Shown here in pieces: positions 10,229-17,506 of a stretch of 64,000 nucleotides of DNA. Source of the stretch: Lentzea alba (GTDB lineage Bacteria; Actinomycetota; Actinomycetes; Mycobacteriales; Pseudonocardiaceae); assembly GCF_011067745.1 (NCBI RefSeq), contig NZ_JAAMPJ010000001.1, positions 1,288,829 to 1,352,828 of the forward strand, in the 5' to 3' direction. The translations under genes were made by a program, and so were the position numbers. A model generated the notes under the pieces. The model had not been told where the DNA came from. It worked only from the letters and a program-made list of their open reading frames with translations, and did no database searches. The stretch's first letter is position 1. The number at the start of each line of letters is the position of its first letter.

Positions 10229-10707
10229 CCAGCACCTTCGTCGGCATCGACGCCGGCTACGAAAACCGCTGGGAAGCGGAGAAGATCGCGCTGGAGCTGC
10301 ACGACACGGTGCTGACCACGGCCCGAACGGTCGTGGTGCACGAGGTCGAGTCGCACTACGCGATGTCCTTCCTGGTTCCGGTGCCCCCGTCCGACGCAGT
10401 GGTGAACTCGCTGGTCGAACAGGGCTTCGGGGTGGCCGTGCGCGGTGCGTCGTCGGGGCGTCTGGTAGGTCCGGAGGCGCTGCGAGTCGGCGCCTCTGTT
10501 GCTGCCGAGGCCCATCAATACCGCCGCGAGGGGCGCGCTCTGCGATTCCAAGGCCAACGGTCGTTGCGCGGCCGTCACGGCGTGTCGGACATCCTCGCGT
10601 TCACGGCCATAGAGGTCGTTTTACCGCGCGGCACACACACGGTCGACACGCGCGGGAACCTCACGCCGTTCTTCCGCGACGGCAAGTTGGTGCTGGTCGT
10701 CGACTAG
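10225..10707 (+). CDS. Unknown protein coupled to the PHP phosphoesterase
   Basis: This 160-residue protein starts at a GTG overlapping the stop of the preceding gene. It has no signal peptide or transmembrane helix. The composition is that of a soluble mixed alpha/beta protein with several beta-prone stretches (TVVVHEVESHYAMSFLVPV, FTAIEVVLP). I do not recognise the family. Tight coupling suggests a function linked to the phosphoesterase, but the partner would be exported while this product appears cytoplasmic. The prs-like gene starts nine bases downstream. Confidence 0.7.
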   Translation: MTSTFVGIDAGYENRWEAEKIALELHDTVLTTARTVVVHEVESHYAMSFLVPVPPSDAVVNSLVEQGFGVAVRGASSGRLVGPEALRVGASVAAEAHQYRREGRALRFQGQRSLRGRHGVSDILAFTAIEVVLPRGTHTVDTRGNLTPFFRDGKLVLVVD

Positions 10708-10716
10708 GTTTGGGGT

Positions 10717-11661
10717 GTGCGTGACATCGCTGTCTTCAGTGGATCTGCCCACCCCGCCCTTGCCGCCGAGATCTCCCGTCATCTGGGCGTCGACCTGTCG
10801 CCCAGCCGCCTGACGCGGTTCGCCAACGACTGCCTCGAGGTGCAGTTGCAGGCGAACTGCCGTGAGCGGGACGTGTTCCTGATCCAGCCACTGGTGCCAC
10901 CGGTGCAGGAACACCTCGTCGAACTCCTGCTGATGCTGGACGCTGCCCGTGGCGCGTCGGCGGCACGCACGACCGTTGTGCTGCCGCACTACGCCTATGC
11001 GCGCTCGGACAAGAAGGACGCGCCACGGATCTCCATCGGCGGACGGCTCGTCGCCGACCTGATGGTGGCGGCCGGGGCGTCGCGGGTGCTCGCGATGACG
11101 TTGCACTCGCCGCAGGTGCACGGGTTCTTCTCGGTGCCCGTCGACCACCTGCACGCCCTGCGGGAGCTGGCCGCGCACTTCTCCCAGTACGACCTGTCCA
11201 ACACCGTGGTGGTGTCGCCGGATCTGGGCAACGCCAAGGAGGCCGCGCACTTCGCGCGGATTCTCGGCGTGCCCGTCGCGGCCGGGGCCAAGCAGCGGTT
11301 CGCCGACGACGAGGTGCAGATCTCGACGGTGATCGGCGAGGTGGCCGGGCGGGACGTGATCGTGCTCGACGACGAGATCGCCAAGGGCTCGACGGTGATC
11401 GAACTGCTGGACAAGCTGCGCGAGCGCGGGGCCGGGTCGATTCGGGTGGCCTGCACGCACGGGCTGTTCTCGGCCGGGGCGCTCGACCGGTTGCAGGCCT
11501 TCGACGACGTGCTGGAGATCGTCGCCACGAACACCGTGCCGATTCCCGCGGAGAAGTTCGTGCCGAAGCTGAAGGTGCTGTCGATCGCGCCGGCGATGGC
11601 GGAGGCGATGCGGCGGATCAACGTCGGCGAGTCCGTCTCGACGCTGTTCGAGGCTCCCTGA
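10717..11661 (+). CDS. prs: Ribose-phosphate pyrophosphokinase homologue (divergent)
   Basis: This 314-residue protein is homologous to PRPP synthetase, which makes PRPP from ribose-5-phosphate and ATP. It has the two-domain type I fold with PHYAYARSDKKDAPRI near residue 89 and VVVSPDLGNAKEA near residue 165. The ribose-phosphate loop reads VLDDEIAKGST, where the usual enzyme has a VDDMIDTGGT-like sequence, so substrate binding may differ. It is probably a second copy rather than the housekeeping prs. The gene is last in a run of three tightly spaced genes. Confidence 0.85.
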   Translation: MRDIAVFSGSAHPALAAEISRHLGVDLSPSRLTRFANDCLEVQLQANCRERDVFLIQPLVPPVQEHLVELLLMLDAARGASAARTTVVLPHYAYARSDKKDAPRISIGGRLVADLMVAAGASRVLAMTLHSPQVHGFFSVPVDHLHALRELAAHFSQYDLSNTVVVSPDLGNAKEAAHFARILGVPVAAGAKQRFADDEVQISTVIGEVAGRDVIVLDDEIAKGSTVIELLDKLRERGAGSIRVACTHGLFSAGALDRLQAFDDVLEIVATNTVPIPAEKFVPKLKVLSIAPAMAEAMRRINVGESVSTLFEAP

Positions 11662-11662
11662 T

Positions 11663-12301
11663 CTACTTGAGGTGGGCGAGCGCCGTGATCAGGCGCTCCC
11701 CGACGTCGGCCGGTCCTGGCATCTTGCGCACCACAGCACGTTGGTGTGCAAGACCGTGCAGTCCCAGCCACAACGCGACCGCGTCGCCGTACAGATCGTC
11801 ACTGCCGTGTGCGATCCCCTGATCCACACACGCGCCAAGCACATCAGCGAGCAGCGTCAACGCCTCGGCGCCCAGTGAGTCCAGGTCGGCGTCGGTGATC
11901 GAGGTGTCGTCCACGGACGGGGTCCACAGCCCGCCGAACATGATCCGGTAGCGCTGCGGGTGCACCCTGGCGAAGTCCAGGTACGTGGTGCACACCGCGA
12001 AGAGCCGCCGGCGCGCGTCCGGGCCCGCGTTCTCGTCGGCCTCGCGCAACGCGACCGCGAGCGCGTCCATCTCCCGCTGGACGACCGCGAGCATGATCGA
12101 CGGCTGGTCCGCGAAGTGCGCGTAGATCGACGGGGCGGCGATGCCCGCCTTGCGAGCGACCGAGCGCAGCGTGACCGCACGTTCGTCACCGCCTTCGTCC
12201 AGCAGTGCGACCGCCGCGGCGATGATCTCCTCGCGCAGTTTCCCGCCCTCACCCCTGCGGTTGCGCCTGCGTGGCTCCGTGTTCGTCACGGCCGTAACCA
12301 T
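11663..12301 (-). CDS. TetR-family repressor (WHG-type C-terminal domain)
   Basis: This 212-residue regulator has an N-terminal helix-turn-helix (VTLRSVARKAGIAAPSIYAHF, in two parts around residues 43-63). Its ligand domain carries FARVHPQRYRIMFGG and the end motif LWLGLHGLAHQRA. It is divergently transcribed from the oxidoreductase gene at 12394, and two similar palindromes lie between them. This suggests autoregulation plus control of the oxidoreductase operon. The start ATG is at 12301, directly at the first palindrome. Its C-terminal domain resembles that of the shorter regulator at 13440. Confidence 0.92.
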   Translation of the reverse strand: MVTAVTNTEPRRRNRRGEGGKLREEIIAAAVALLDEGGDERAVTLRSVARKAGIAAPSIYAHFADQPSIMLAVVQREMDALAVALREADENAGPDARRRLFAVCTTYLDFARVHPQRYRIMFGGLWTPSVDDTSITDADLDSLGAEALTLLADVLGACVDQGIAHGSDDLYGDAVALWLGLHGLAHQRAVVRKMPGPADVGERLITALAHLK

Positions 12302-12323
12302 ACACCTGAAAGTTTATGGGTGT
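12302..12323. promoter_or_regulatory. Candidate TetR operator 1
   Basis: An imperfect palindrome has outer arms ACACC and GGTGT. Read on the reverse strand, its left half ACACCCATAAACT closely matches ACAGCCATAAGCT of the second palindrome 44 bases away; 16 of 22 positions agree overall. It abuts the TetR start codon. Confidence 0.6.
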
Positions 12324-12345
12324 TAGGCCTTGCGTCCTTTCACTT

Positions 12346-12367
12346 ACAGCCGTTAGCTTATGGCTGT
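12346..12367. promoter_or_regulatory. Candidate TetR operator 2
   Basis: This is an inverted repeat with arms ACTTACAGCC (12342-12351) and GGCTGTAAGT (12362-12371). It lies about 25 bases before the oxidoreductase ATG and resembles the palindrome at 12302-12323. Placement between divergent genes supports an operator role. Confidence 0.65.
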
Positions 12368-12393
12368 AAGTACAGCGACTCTAGGAGCCAGAG

Positions 12394-13443
12394 ATGAACA
12401 CCACCGCCACTGCCATCCGCGCCACCCAGATCGTGCTGCCGGGTGTCGTCGAGCCCGCCGGCCTGCAGGTTCAGGTCCGCGACCTGCCCGCGCCGGGTCA
12501 GGGTCAGGTCGTCCTGCGGATGGACGCCACCGGGGTGTCGTTCGCCGAGCAGCAGATGCGCCTGGGCAAGTACTTCGACCAGCCGCCGTTCCCGTTCGTG
12601 CCCGGCTACGACGTGGTCGGCACGGTGGTCGCCACCGGTGCCGGCGTGGACCGCGACCTGCGGGGTCACCGGTTCGCCGCGGTCACCAAGGTCGGCGCGT
12701 GGGCCAGCCACCTGATCGTCGAGGCGGCCGACCTGGTGCCGGTGCCGGACGGCGTGGACGCGGCCGCCGCCGAGACCGTGGTGGTCAACGGCGTCACGGC
12801 GTGGCAGATGATGTACCGCACCGCGAAGGTCAAGCGCGGCAACACGATCGTGGTGTTGGGCGCCAACGGCGGTGTCGGCTCAACGCTCGTGCAGTTGGCG
12901 AAGCACGCGGGCATGAAGGTGATCGGCACGGCTTCAGAGCGCCACCACGACGCGGTGCGCGCGCTCGGCGCGATTCCTGTCGACTACCGCGACCCGAACA
13001 TGTACGACCGGATCCGCGAGATCGCGCCCGACGGTGTCGACGCGGTGTTCGACCACGTCGGTGGCGCGGGCCTGATGGAGTCGTGGAAGTTGCTGCGCAA
13101 GGGCGGCGCGCTGGTCAACTACGGTTCGGCCGCGACGAAGGACGAGCCGGGCAACGCGATGCTGCCGGTGCTGAAGCTGTTCGGGCGCCTGATGTTGTGG
13201 AACCTCCTGCCCAACGGCAAGCGCGCCGGGTTCTACAACTTCTGGGCAGGCAAGCGGTTCCGCCCGGCCGCGTTCCGCGCCAGGCTGGCCGAGGACCTCA
13301 CGCAGGTGCTCCGCCTGGTCGGCGCCGGCGTGCTCACGCCGCAGATCGCCGCGCGGATCCCGTTGTCGGAAGCCGCCTCCGCGCTGGCGCTGGCCGAGTC
13401 GCGGACCGTGCTGGGCAAGGTCGTCATCGTGCCGGAGTCATGA
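12394..13443 (+). CDS. Zinc-independent MDR/quinone oxidoreductase family protein
   Basis: This 349-residue medium-chain dehydrogenase/reductase has an N-terminal GroES-like domain (GVSFAEQQMR, PGYDVVGTVVATG). A Rossmann domain follows, with the NAD(P)-binding motif VVLGANGGVGSTLVQLAKHAG near residue 150. Structural-zinc cysteines are absent, so it is of the quinone-reductase type. It probably reduces an enone or quinone with NADPH. A TetR gene diverges upstream, and the stop overlaps the ATG of a second TetR gene (ATGA). Regulation by a small lipophilic inducer is likely but inferred. Confidence 0.9.
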   Translation: MNTTATAIRATQIVLPGVVEPAGLQVQVRDLPAPGQGQVVLRMDATGVSFAEQQMRLGKYFDQPPFPFVPGYDVVGTVVATGAGVDRDLRGHRFAAVTKVGAWASHLIVEAADLVPVPDGVDAAAAETVVVNGVTAWQMMYRTAKVKRGNTIVVLGANGGVGSTLVQLAKHAGMKVIGTASERHHDAVRALGAIPVDYRDPNMYDRIREIAPDGVDAVFDHVGGAGLMESWKLLRKGGALVNYGSAATKDEPGNAMLPVLKLFGRLMLWNLLPNGKRAGFYNFWAGKRFRPAAFRARLAEDLTQVLRLVGAGVLTPQIAARIPLSEAASALALAESRTVLGKVVIVPES

Positions 13444-13886
13444 GCCGTCAGGCCGTCGTGGCGGCGGCGACCGCCCTGGTCGACCGGGAGTGCGCCGTGA
13501 CGCTGCGGGCCGTGTCCCGCGAGGCGGACGTGCCCACCTCGTCGATCTACCAGCTCTTCCCCGACAGCTCGGCGATCCTGCTGGCCGTGTGCCACGAGGC
13601 CTTCCACGAACTCGAAGCCACCGTTCTCGGCACACCTGACGCCTACGCGGCAGGCCTCGCCTACCTCGACTTCGCCGTCGCTCACCCGCGCCGCTACCGC
13701 GTGATGTTCGGTGCGGCCGATCTCTCCGAAACGGCACTGCGGTTGTTCACCCGAGTCGTGCACGACCCCGATCGCGCCCTGACGCTGTGGCTGGGCCTGC
13801 ACGGCCTCGCCGACCAGCGCGCGTCGATCCACCGCTCACCTCAGCTCATGACCATCGCACCGCGCCTGATCACGTCACTCGTCTGA
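13440..13886 (+). CDS. Short TetR-family regulator, paralogue of the upstream TetR
   Basis: This 148-residue protein keeps the helix-turn-helix (LRAVSREADVPTSSIYQLFP) and the C-terminal motif LWLGLHGLADQRA seen in the TetR encoded at 11663. It also shares HPRRYRVMFG with that protein. It lacks the usual N-terminal extension and about 50 residues of the ligand domain, so it is a shortened paralogue. Its ATG overlaps the oxidoreductase stop, so it is co-translated. It could be a second repressor or a partner of the first TetR. Confidence 0.82.
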   Translation: MSRQAVVAAATALVDRECAVTLRAVSREADVPTSSIYQLFPDSSAILLAVCHEAFHELEATVLGTPDAYAAGLAYLDFAVAHPRRYRVMFGAADLSETALRLFTRVVHDPDRALTLWLGLHGLADQRASIHRSPQLMTIAPRLITSLV

Positions 13887-13905
13887 CTTCCCGGAGGTCC
13901 CCGCC

Positions 13906-14478
13906 ATGAACGCCACCGCGATCCGCGCCACCGTCACGTCCACCGAGGTCGACAACCGCGCCGCCTACCTGGGTTTCGCGTTCGGCTACGTGTTCGGCCA
14001 CGGCTCCGCGCTGCTCTCCAGGTCAGGCGCCGTGCTGATGCCCTCGTGGTTGCCGATCGCGTTGCTCGCCACCGGCCTCGTCGCCGGCACCGTCTTCGCC
14101 ATGGCCGCGTCGCTGCGGGCTCAGCAGGCCGCCTCGGAGGCTCGCCGACGCGCCGAGAAGCTGGTCGGCACGGCCTGGGTCACCGGTTTCGCCGCGCTGG
14201 CGTTGATGATCACGGCCCTGAGCACGGTGTTCGACAAACCGGAGCTGCAGACCGTGCTCTGGCCCGCCGGTTCGACCATCGTGGTCGGCCTGATCTACAT
14301 CGCCGAGGGAGCTGTTCGCGGCAACTCCCTGCACTACAACCTGGGCACCTGGCTCATGTTGGTCGCGGCGGCGACGCTGTTCGTACCCGGCGCCGGCTTC
14401 TTCGGCGTGCTGGCCGTGCTCGGCGGCGGCGCCTACCTGGTGGCGGCGATGCTGCAACGCCGCCGGCTTGCCGCGTAA
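13906..14478 (+). CDS. Integral membrane protein of unknown function
   Basis: This 190-residue protein has about five hydrophobic helices (near residues 40-65, 86-104, 114-130, 145-160 and 162-178). No catalytic motif was seen. It begins MNATAIRAT, close to the oxidoreductase N-terminus MNTTATAIRAT, perhaps from duplicated start-region DNA. The start follows TTCCCGGAGGTCC, a clear ribosome site. It is the last gene of the TetR-controlled operon and may transport or sense the same compound, which is inference. Confidence 0.75.
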   Translation: MNATAIRATVTSTEVDNRAAYLGFAFGYVFGHGSALLSRSGAVLMPSWLPIALLATGLVAGTVFAMAASLRAQQAASEARRRAEKLVGTAWVTGFAALALMITALSTVFDKPELQTVLWPAGSTIVVGLIYIAEGAVRGNSLHYNLGTWLMLVAAATLFVPGAGFFGVLAVLGGGAYLVAAMLQRRRLAA

Positions 14479-14483
14479 GGCTT

Positions 14484-15797
14484 TCAGTTGGCCTCGGAGC
14501 AGGTCACGGACGGGCTTGCAGGTTCGGGACCGGCGGCCACGAACCCGAACGTCGTGGTTCCCCCGGTGGGGAGCACGGCGTTGTGGCCGGCGTTGGTGAC
14601 GGTCACCGCGCTCGCGTTCTGGGTCAGGGTGCCGTTCCACAGGTTGCCGATGGTGTGGCCAGCGGGTGCCTGCCACGTGACGGTCCAGCCGGTGAGGCCG
14701 CGCGGGCCGGTGTTGCGCACGGTCACCTCCACCTGGTAGCCGCCCGGCCACGAGTTGGTCACCCCGTAACGGGCTTCGCAGACGGTCGCGGGCGCAGTGG
14801 TCGTAGCGGAGGTCGTGGTGGAGGTGGCCTGGGCACTGCCGAGCCGTTCGCCCTGCACGAAGGTGCCGATCGCAATGCCGCCGGCGACCAGCACGGCGGC
14901 ACCGGCGACCAGCGCGATCACCCGGCGCGGCCGGTACCGGCGCACGCGCAGCAGCCGCGTCCCGGTCTTCGGGGCCACCTCGGGCAGCGGCAGTCCTTCG
15001 GCGACCGCGGCGAGCATCTTGTGGGCCTCGGCCATCGTCGGGCGTTCGGCCACGTCACGACGCAGGAGGCGCAGCAGCACCTCGACGAGCGGACCACTCG
15101 ACCGCGGCGGCGTCACCTCCGCGCGGACGACACGTTGCAGCAGCGCGTAGGGGTTCTCGTCCGACCCGAACGGCGGCGTGCCCTCCAGCGCCGCGTAGAG
15201 GGTCGCGCCGAGGGAGAACACGTCCGAGGCGAACGTCGCCGCCTCACCCGCCGCCACCTCCGGTGCCAGGAATGCCGGCGTCCCGACGATCACGCGGGCA
15301 TCGGTCACCGTGCCCTCGCCGACCGCACGGGCGATGCCGAAGTCGGTGATCTTCGCGATGCCGTCCTGGGCCAGCAGGACGTTGAACGTCGAGACGTCCC
15401 GGTGCACGATGCCCTCGGCGTGCGCCGCCGCCAGCGCGGCGGCGATCTGCCGGCCCACGGCCGCGACCACGTCCGGCCGCAGCGCGCCCTGTTCGGCGAT
15501 CAGTGCGGCAAGACTGCGGGAGGGCAGGTACTCCAGCACCAGACAGGGTTTCCCGCCGTGCTCGACGACGTCGTACACGCTGATCGCGAACGGGTGGCGC
15601 AACCGGGCGGCGACCCGGCCCTCGCGCAGCATCTGTGCGACCGCGTCCGGGGACCGCCGGTCCGCGTTGAGCAGCTTGACCGCGATCACCCGGCCGAGGC
15701 GCTCGTCGCGTGCCTGCCAGACGTCCCCCATGGACCCGTGTCCGATCGGCGACATCAGCCGGTACCGCTCGGCGATGACCTCTCCCTGCTCCGGCAC
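14484..15797 (-). CDS. Ser/Thr protein kinase with extracellular CBM2 domain
   Basis: This 437-residue protein has a cytoplasmic kinase domain (about 11-265), a transmembrane helix (about 303-323) and an outside carbohydrate-binding module family 2 domain (about 345-437). Kinase motifs are the Gly loop IGHGSMGDVW, Lys41 in VIAVKLL and DFG at 152-154. The catalytic loop is HRDVSTFN, with Ser at the usual HRDxK lysine position. The CBM2 part has NSWPGGYQ, GWTVTW, NLWNG and GGTTTFGF, flanked by two cysteines as in CBM2a. The design suggests a kinase that senses polysaccharide such as cellulose or chitin. A chitinase gene lies 4.3 kb away; any functional link is speculation. Confidence 0.9.
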   Translation of the reverse strand: MPEQGEVIAERYRLMSPIGHGSMGDVWQARDERLGRVIAVKLLNADRRSPDAVAQMLREGRVAARLRHPFAISVYDVVEHGGKPCLVLEYLPSRSLAALIAEQGALRPDVVAAVGRQIAAALAAAHAEGIVHRDVSTFNVLLAQDGIAKITDFGIARAVGEGTVTDARVIVGTPAFLAPEVAAGEAATFASDVFSLGATLYAALEGTPPFGSDENPYALLQRVVRAEVTPPRSSGPLVEVLLRLLRRDVAERPTMAEAHKMLAAVAEGLPLPEVAPKTGTRLLRVRRYRPRRVIALVAGAAVLVAGGIAIGTFVQGERLGSAQATSTTTSATTTAPATVCEARYGVTNSWPGGYQVEVTVRNTGPRGLTGWTVTWQAPAGHTIGNLWNGTLTQNASAVTVTNAGHNAVLPTGGTTTFGFVAAGPEPASPSVTCSEAN

Positions 15798-15836
15798 GTG
15801 CCGACGCTACCTCGCCGACGTCCTGGGACGCGCCCC

Positions 15837-16172
15837 CTAGAGCTGCACTCGCACCGTGACGCGCCCCTTGTCGTCACGGTGCGATGTCGCGTGTCCGGTC
15901 GTTTTGCCGTTTTCGAGGTCGAGGGTGAGCGCGCCACCTTCGCCGTTGAAGTTGCGCCACCACGTCTTGTCGTCCGGCATCATCACCTGGATGTCGATGA
16001 CGTCGCCTTTGCGTTGGTAGCCAACGGGCGTGGAGAACGTACGGCCCGAACGCCGTCCGGTGTAGGACACGACCGTGATGCCTTTGCGCACGTACTTCCC
16101 CACGAGCGGTGCGTCGCGCAGCCCGACCATCATCCTGTTCATGCGGCGGACGAACGCTCCCTTGAAGTTCAT
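15837..16172 (-). CDS. Deazaflavin-dependent nitroreductase-like protein (DDN family)
   Basis: This 111-residue protein resembles the actinobacterial F420-dependent DDN/FDOR split-barrel family. Recognisable parts are the helix MNRMMVGLRDAPLVGKYV, the strand VVSYTGRRSGRTFSTPVGY and DKTWWRNF near residue 72. Family members bind F420 and reduce nitroaromatics, enones or quinones. The ATG at 16172 is used; the frame upstream lacks homology. It is divergent from a TetR gene across 60 bases, so the pair probably forms a regulator-target unit. fbiC in the same window shows that F420 is made. Confidence 0.82.
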   Translation of the reverse strand: MNFKGAFVRRMNRMMVGLRDAPLVGKYVRKGITVVSYTGRRSGRTFSTPVGYQRKGDVIDIQVMMPDDKTWWRNFNGEGGALTLDLENGKTTGHATSHRDDKGRVTVRVQL

Positions 16173-16232
16173 GTCCGCCAACGTAGCCTGGTAAGTGGAG
16201 ACCCCCGTCCGTTTGGCCCGAAGTGAGAAGAA

Positions 16233-16847
16233 GTGAGCGCTGAACCGTCTCAGATGCGGGCCGATGCGCGGGAGAACCGTGCGCGAGTGCTGACCGTCGC
16301 GCGTGAGCTGTTCGCCGAGCGCGGGCTGGACGTGCCGATGGCCGCGATCGCACGGCGTGCCGGCGTCGGCATCGCGACGTTGTACCGGCGCTTCCCCACG
16401 AAGGAATCGCTGGTGCGGGAGGCGTTCACCGAGCAGTTCGCCTTGTGCCAGGCCGTCATCGACGAAGCGCTGACCGATCCGGACCCGTGGCGCGGGTTCT
16501 GCACGGTGATCGAGAAGGTGTGCCTGCTGCAGGCGAGCGACCGCGGGTTCACCGCCGCGTTCGTCGCGGGGTTCCCCGACCTGCACTCCGAGGTGCGGGA
16601 GCGCACGTGGCACGGCTTCACCGCGTTGGCGCAACGGGCGAAGGACACCGGACAGCTGCGTGCCGACTTCTCGCCGCACGACCTGACGCTGGTGCTCATG
16701 GCCAACGGCGGTCTCAGCGGTGTGCCGGTGGAGATGGCGACGGCCGCGTCGAAACGGTTGTGCGCCTACCTGTTGGAGTCGTTCCGAGCGGGCACGGACG
16801 AACTGCCGCCGCCCGTGCCGCTGAGTCTGGACCAAGTGCTGCGTTAA
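16233..16847 (+). CDS. TetR-family transcriptional regulator
   Basis: This 204-residue regulator starts at GTG 16233 after AGTGAGAAGA. Its helix-turn-helix is visible as VPMAAIARRAGVGIATLYRRF near residues 34-54. The ligand domain is typical for TetR proteins that control small oxidoreductases. It diverges from the DDN-like gene, its likely target. No clear palindrome was found in the 60-base spacer. The stop overlaps the end of the convergent Cys-rich gene by four bases. Confidence 0.9.
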   Translation: MSAEPSQMRADARENRARVLTVARELFAERGLDVPMAAIARRAGVGIATLYRRFPTKESLVREAFTEQFALCQAVIDEALTDPDPWRGFCTVIEKVCLLQASDRGFTAAFVAGFPDLHSEVRERTWHGFTALAQRAKDTGQLRADFSPHDLTLVLMANGGLSGVPVEMATAASKRLCAYLLESFRAGTDELPPPVPLSLDQVLR

Positions 16848-17104
16848 CCCGGATGGGCACCCACGGTGTCGCGGATCATCGCGCCCAGGTCGGTGGACGC
16901 CGAACGCGCGCAGTGGGCGCAGCAGAAGAAGCGGCCCTCCACCTCCACGCCGTGCCCGATCACGCGGCAGTCGCAGTGTTCGCAGCGGGGCGCGAGCCGT
17001 TGGATCGCGCACTCGAAGCTGTCGAACGTGTGCACGCCGCCGCCGACGGTGCGCACCTCGAAGGCCATCCAGTACTCGTTGCCACAGACGTCACAGGTCG
17101 CCAT
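16844..17104 (-). CDS. Small Cys-rich metal-binding protein (prokaryotic metallothionein-like)
   Basis: This 86-residue protein has cysteine motifs CDVCG near residue 4, FECAIQ, CEHCDC and FCCAHC. The pattern matches a small actinobacterial family often annotated as prokaryotic metallothionein or zinc-ribbon protein. At least eight Cys plus several His could hold two zinc ions. The ATG at 17104 is the only start consistent with the motif order; the open frame continues to 17467 without similarity. It is convergent with the TetR gene and 20 bases downstream of the MmcQ-like gene. Confidence 0.75.
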   Translation of the reverse strand: MATCDVCGNEYWMAFEVRTVGGGVHTFDSFECAIQRLAPRCEHCDCRVIGHGVEVEGRFFCCAHCARSASTDLGAMIRDTVGAHPG

Positions 17105-17124
17105 GCGCGGAAGACTGCGGCAGG

Positions 17125-17496
17125 TCAGTCGGGTCGGCAACTCGAGGCGTCGAGTTGCGCGATCAGGGTCTTCGGGGCAATCACCCGATAGGCGTCCTCG
17201 ACGAGGTCCCCGATGACGTCCCAGTCCACCTCGACGTCCAGGTACACGCCGAGCCAGCCGCGGTGACCGACGTAGGGCGGCCGGAAGTACCGCTCGGGTG
17301 CCTGGGCGACCAGCGTGGCCTGCACGTCGGGGCCGGCAGCGCACCAGAACGCCACGCGGTCGTCGTGGTGCTGGTTCGCCGAGGTCACGAAGGTCTTCTT
17401 GCCGCGCACGAACCACGTGGGCTCGCCGTGGCTCAGCCGTTCGGTGACCTCGGGCAGCTCCAAGCAAAGGCGGCGCAGGCGTTCGAGTGCGTCCAC
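17125..17496 (-). CDS. MmcQ/YjbR family protein
   Basis: This 123-residue protein belongs to the MmcQ/YjbR (DUF419) family with a double-wing DNA-binding fold. Hallmarks are LELPEVTERLSHGEPTWFV near the N-terminus, WCAAGPD in the middle and GWLGVYLD near residue 80. Its physiological role is not established. Length and start agree with the family. It lies 10 bases downstream of the SARP regulator gene on the same strand. Confidence 0.88.
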   Translation of the reverse strand: MDALERLRRLCLELPEVTERLSHGEPTWFVRGKKTFVTSANQHHDDRVAFWCAAGPDVQATLVAQAPERYFRPPYVGHRGWLGVYLDVEVDWDVIGDLVEDAYRVIAPKTLIAQLDASSCRPD

Positions 17497-17506
17497 CCGG
17501 ACATTC

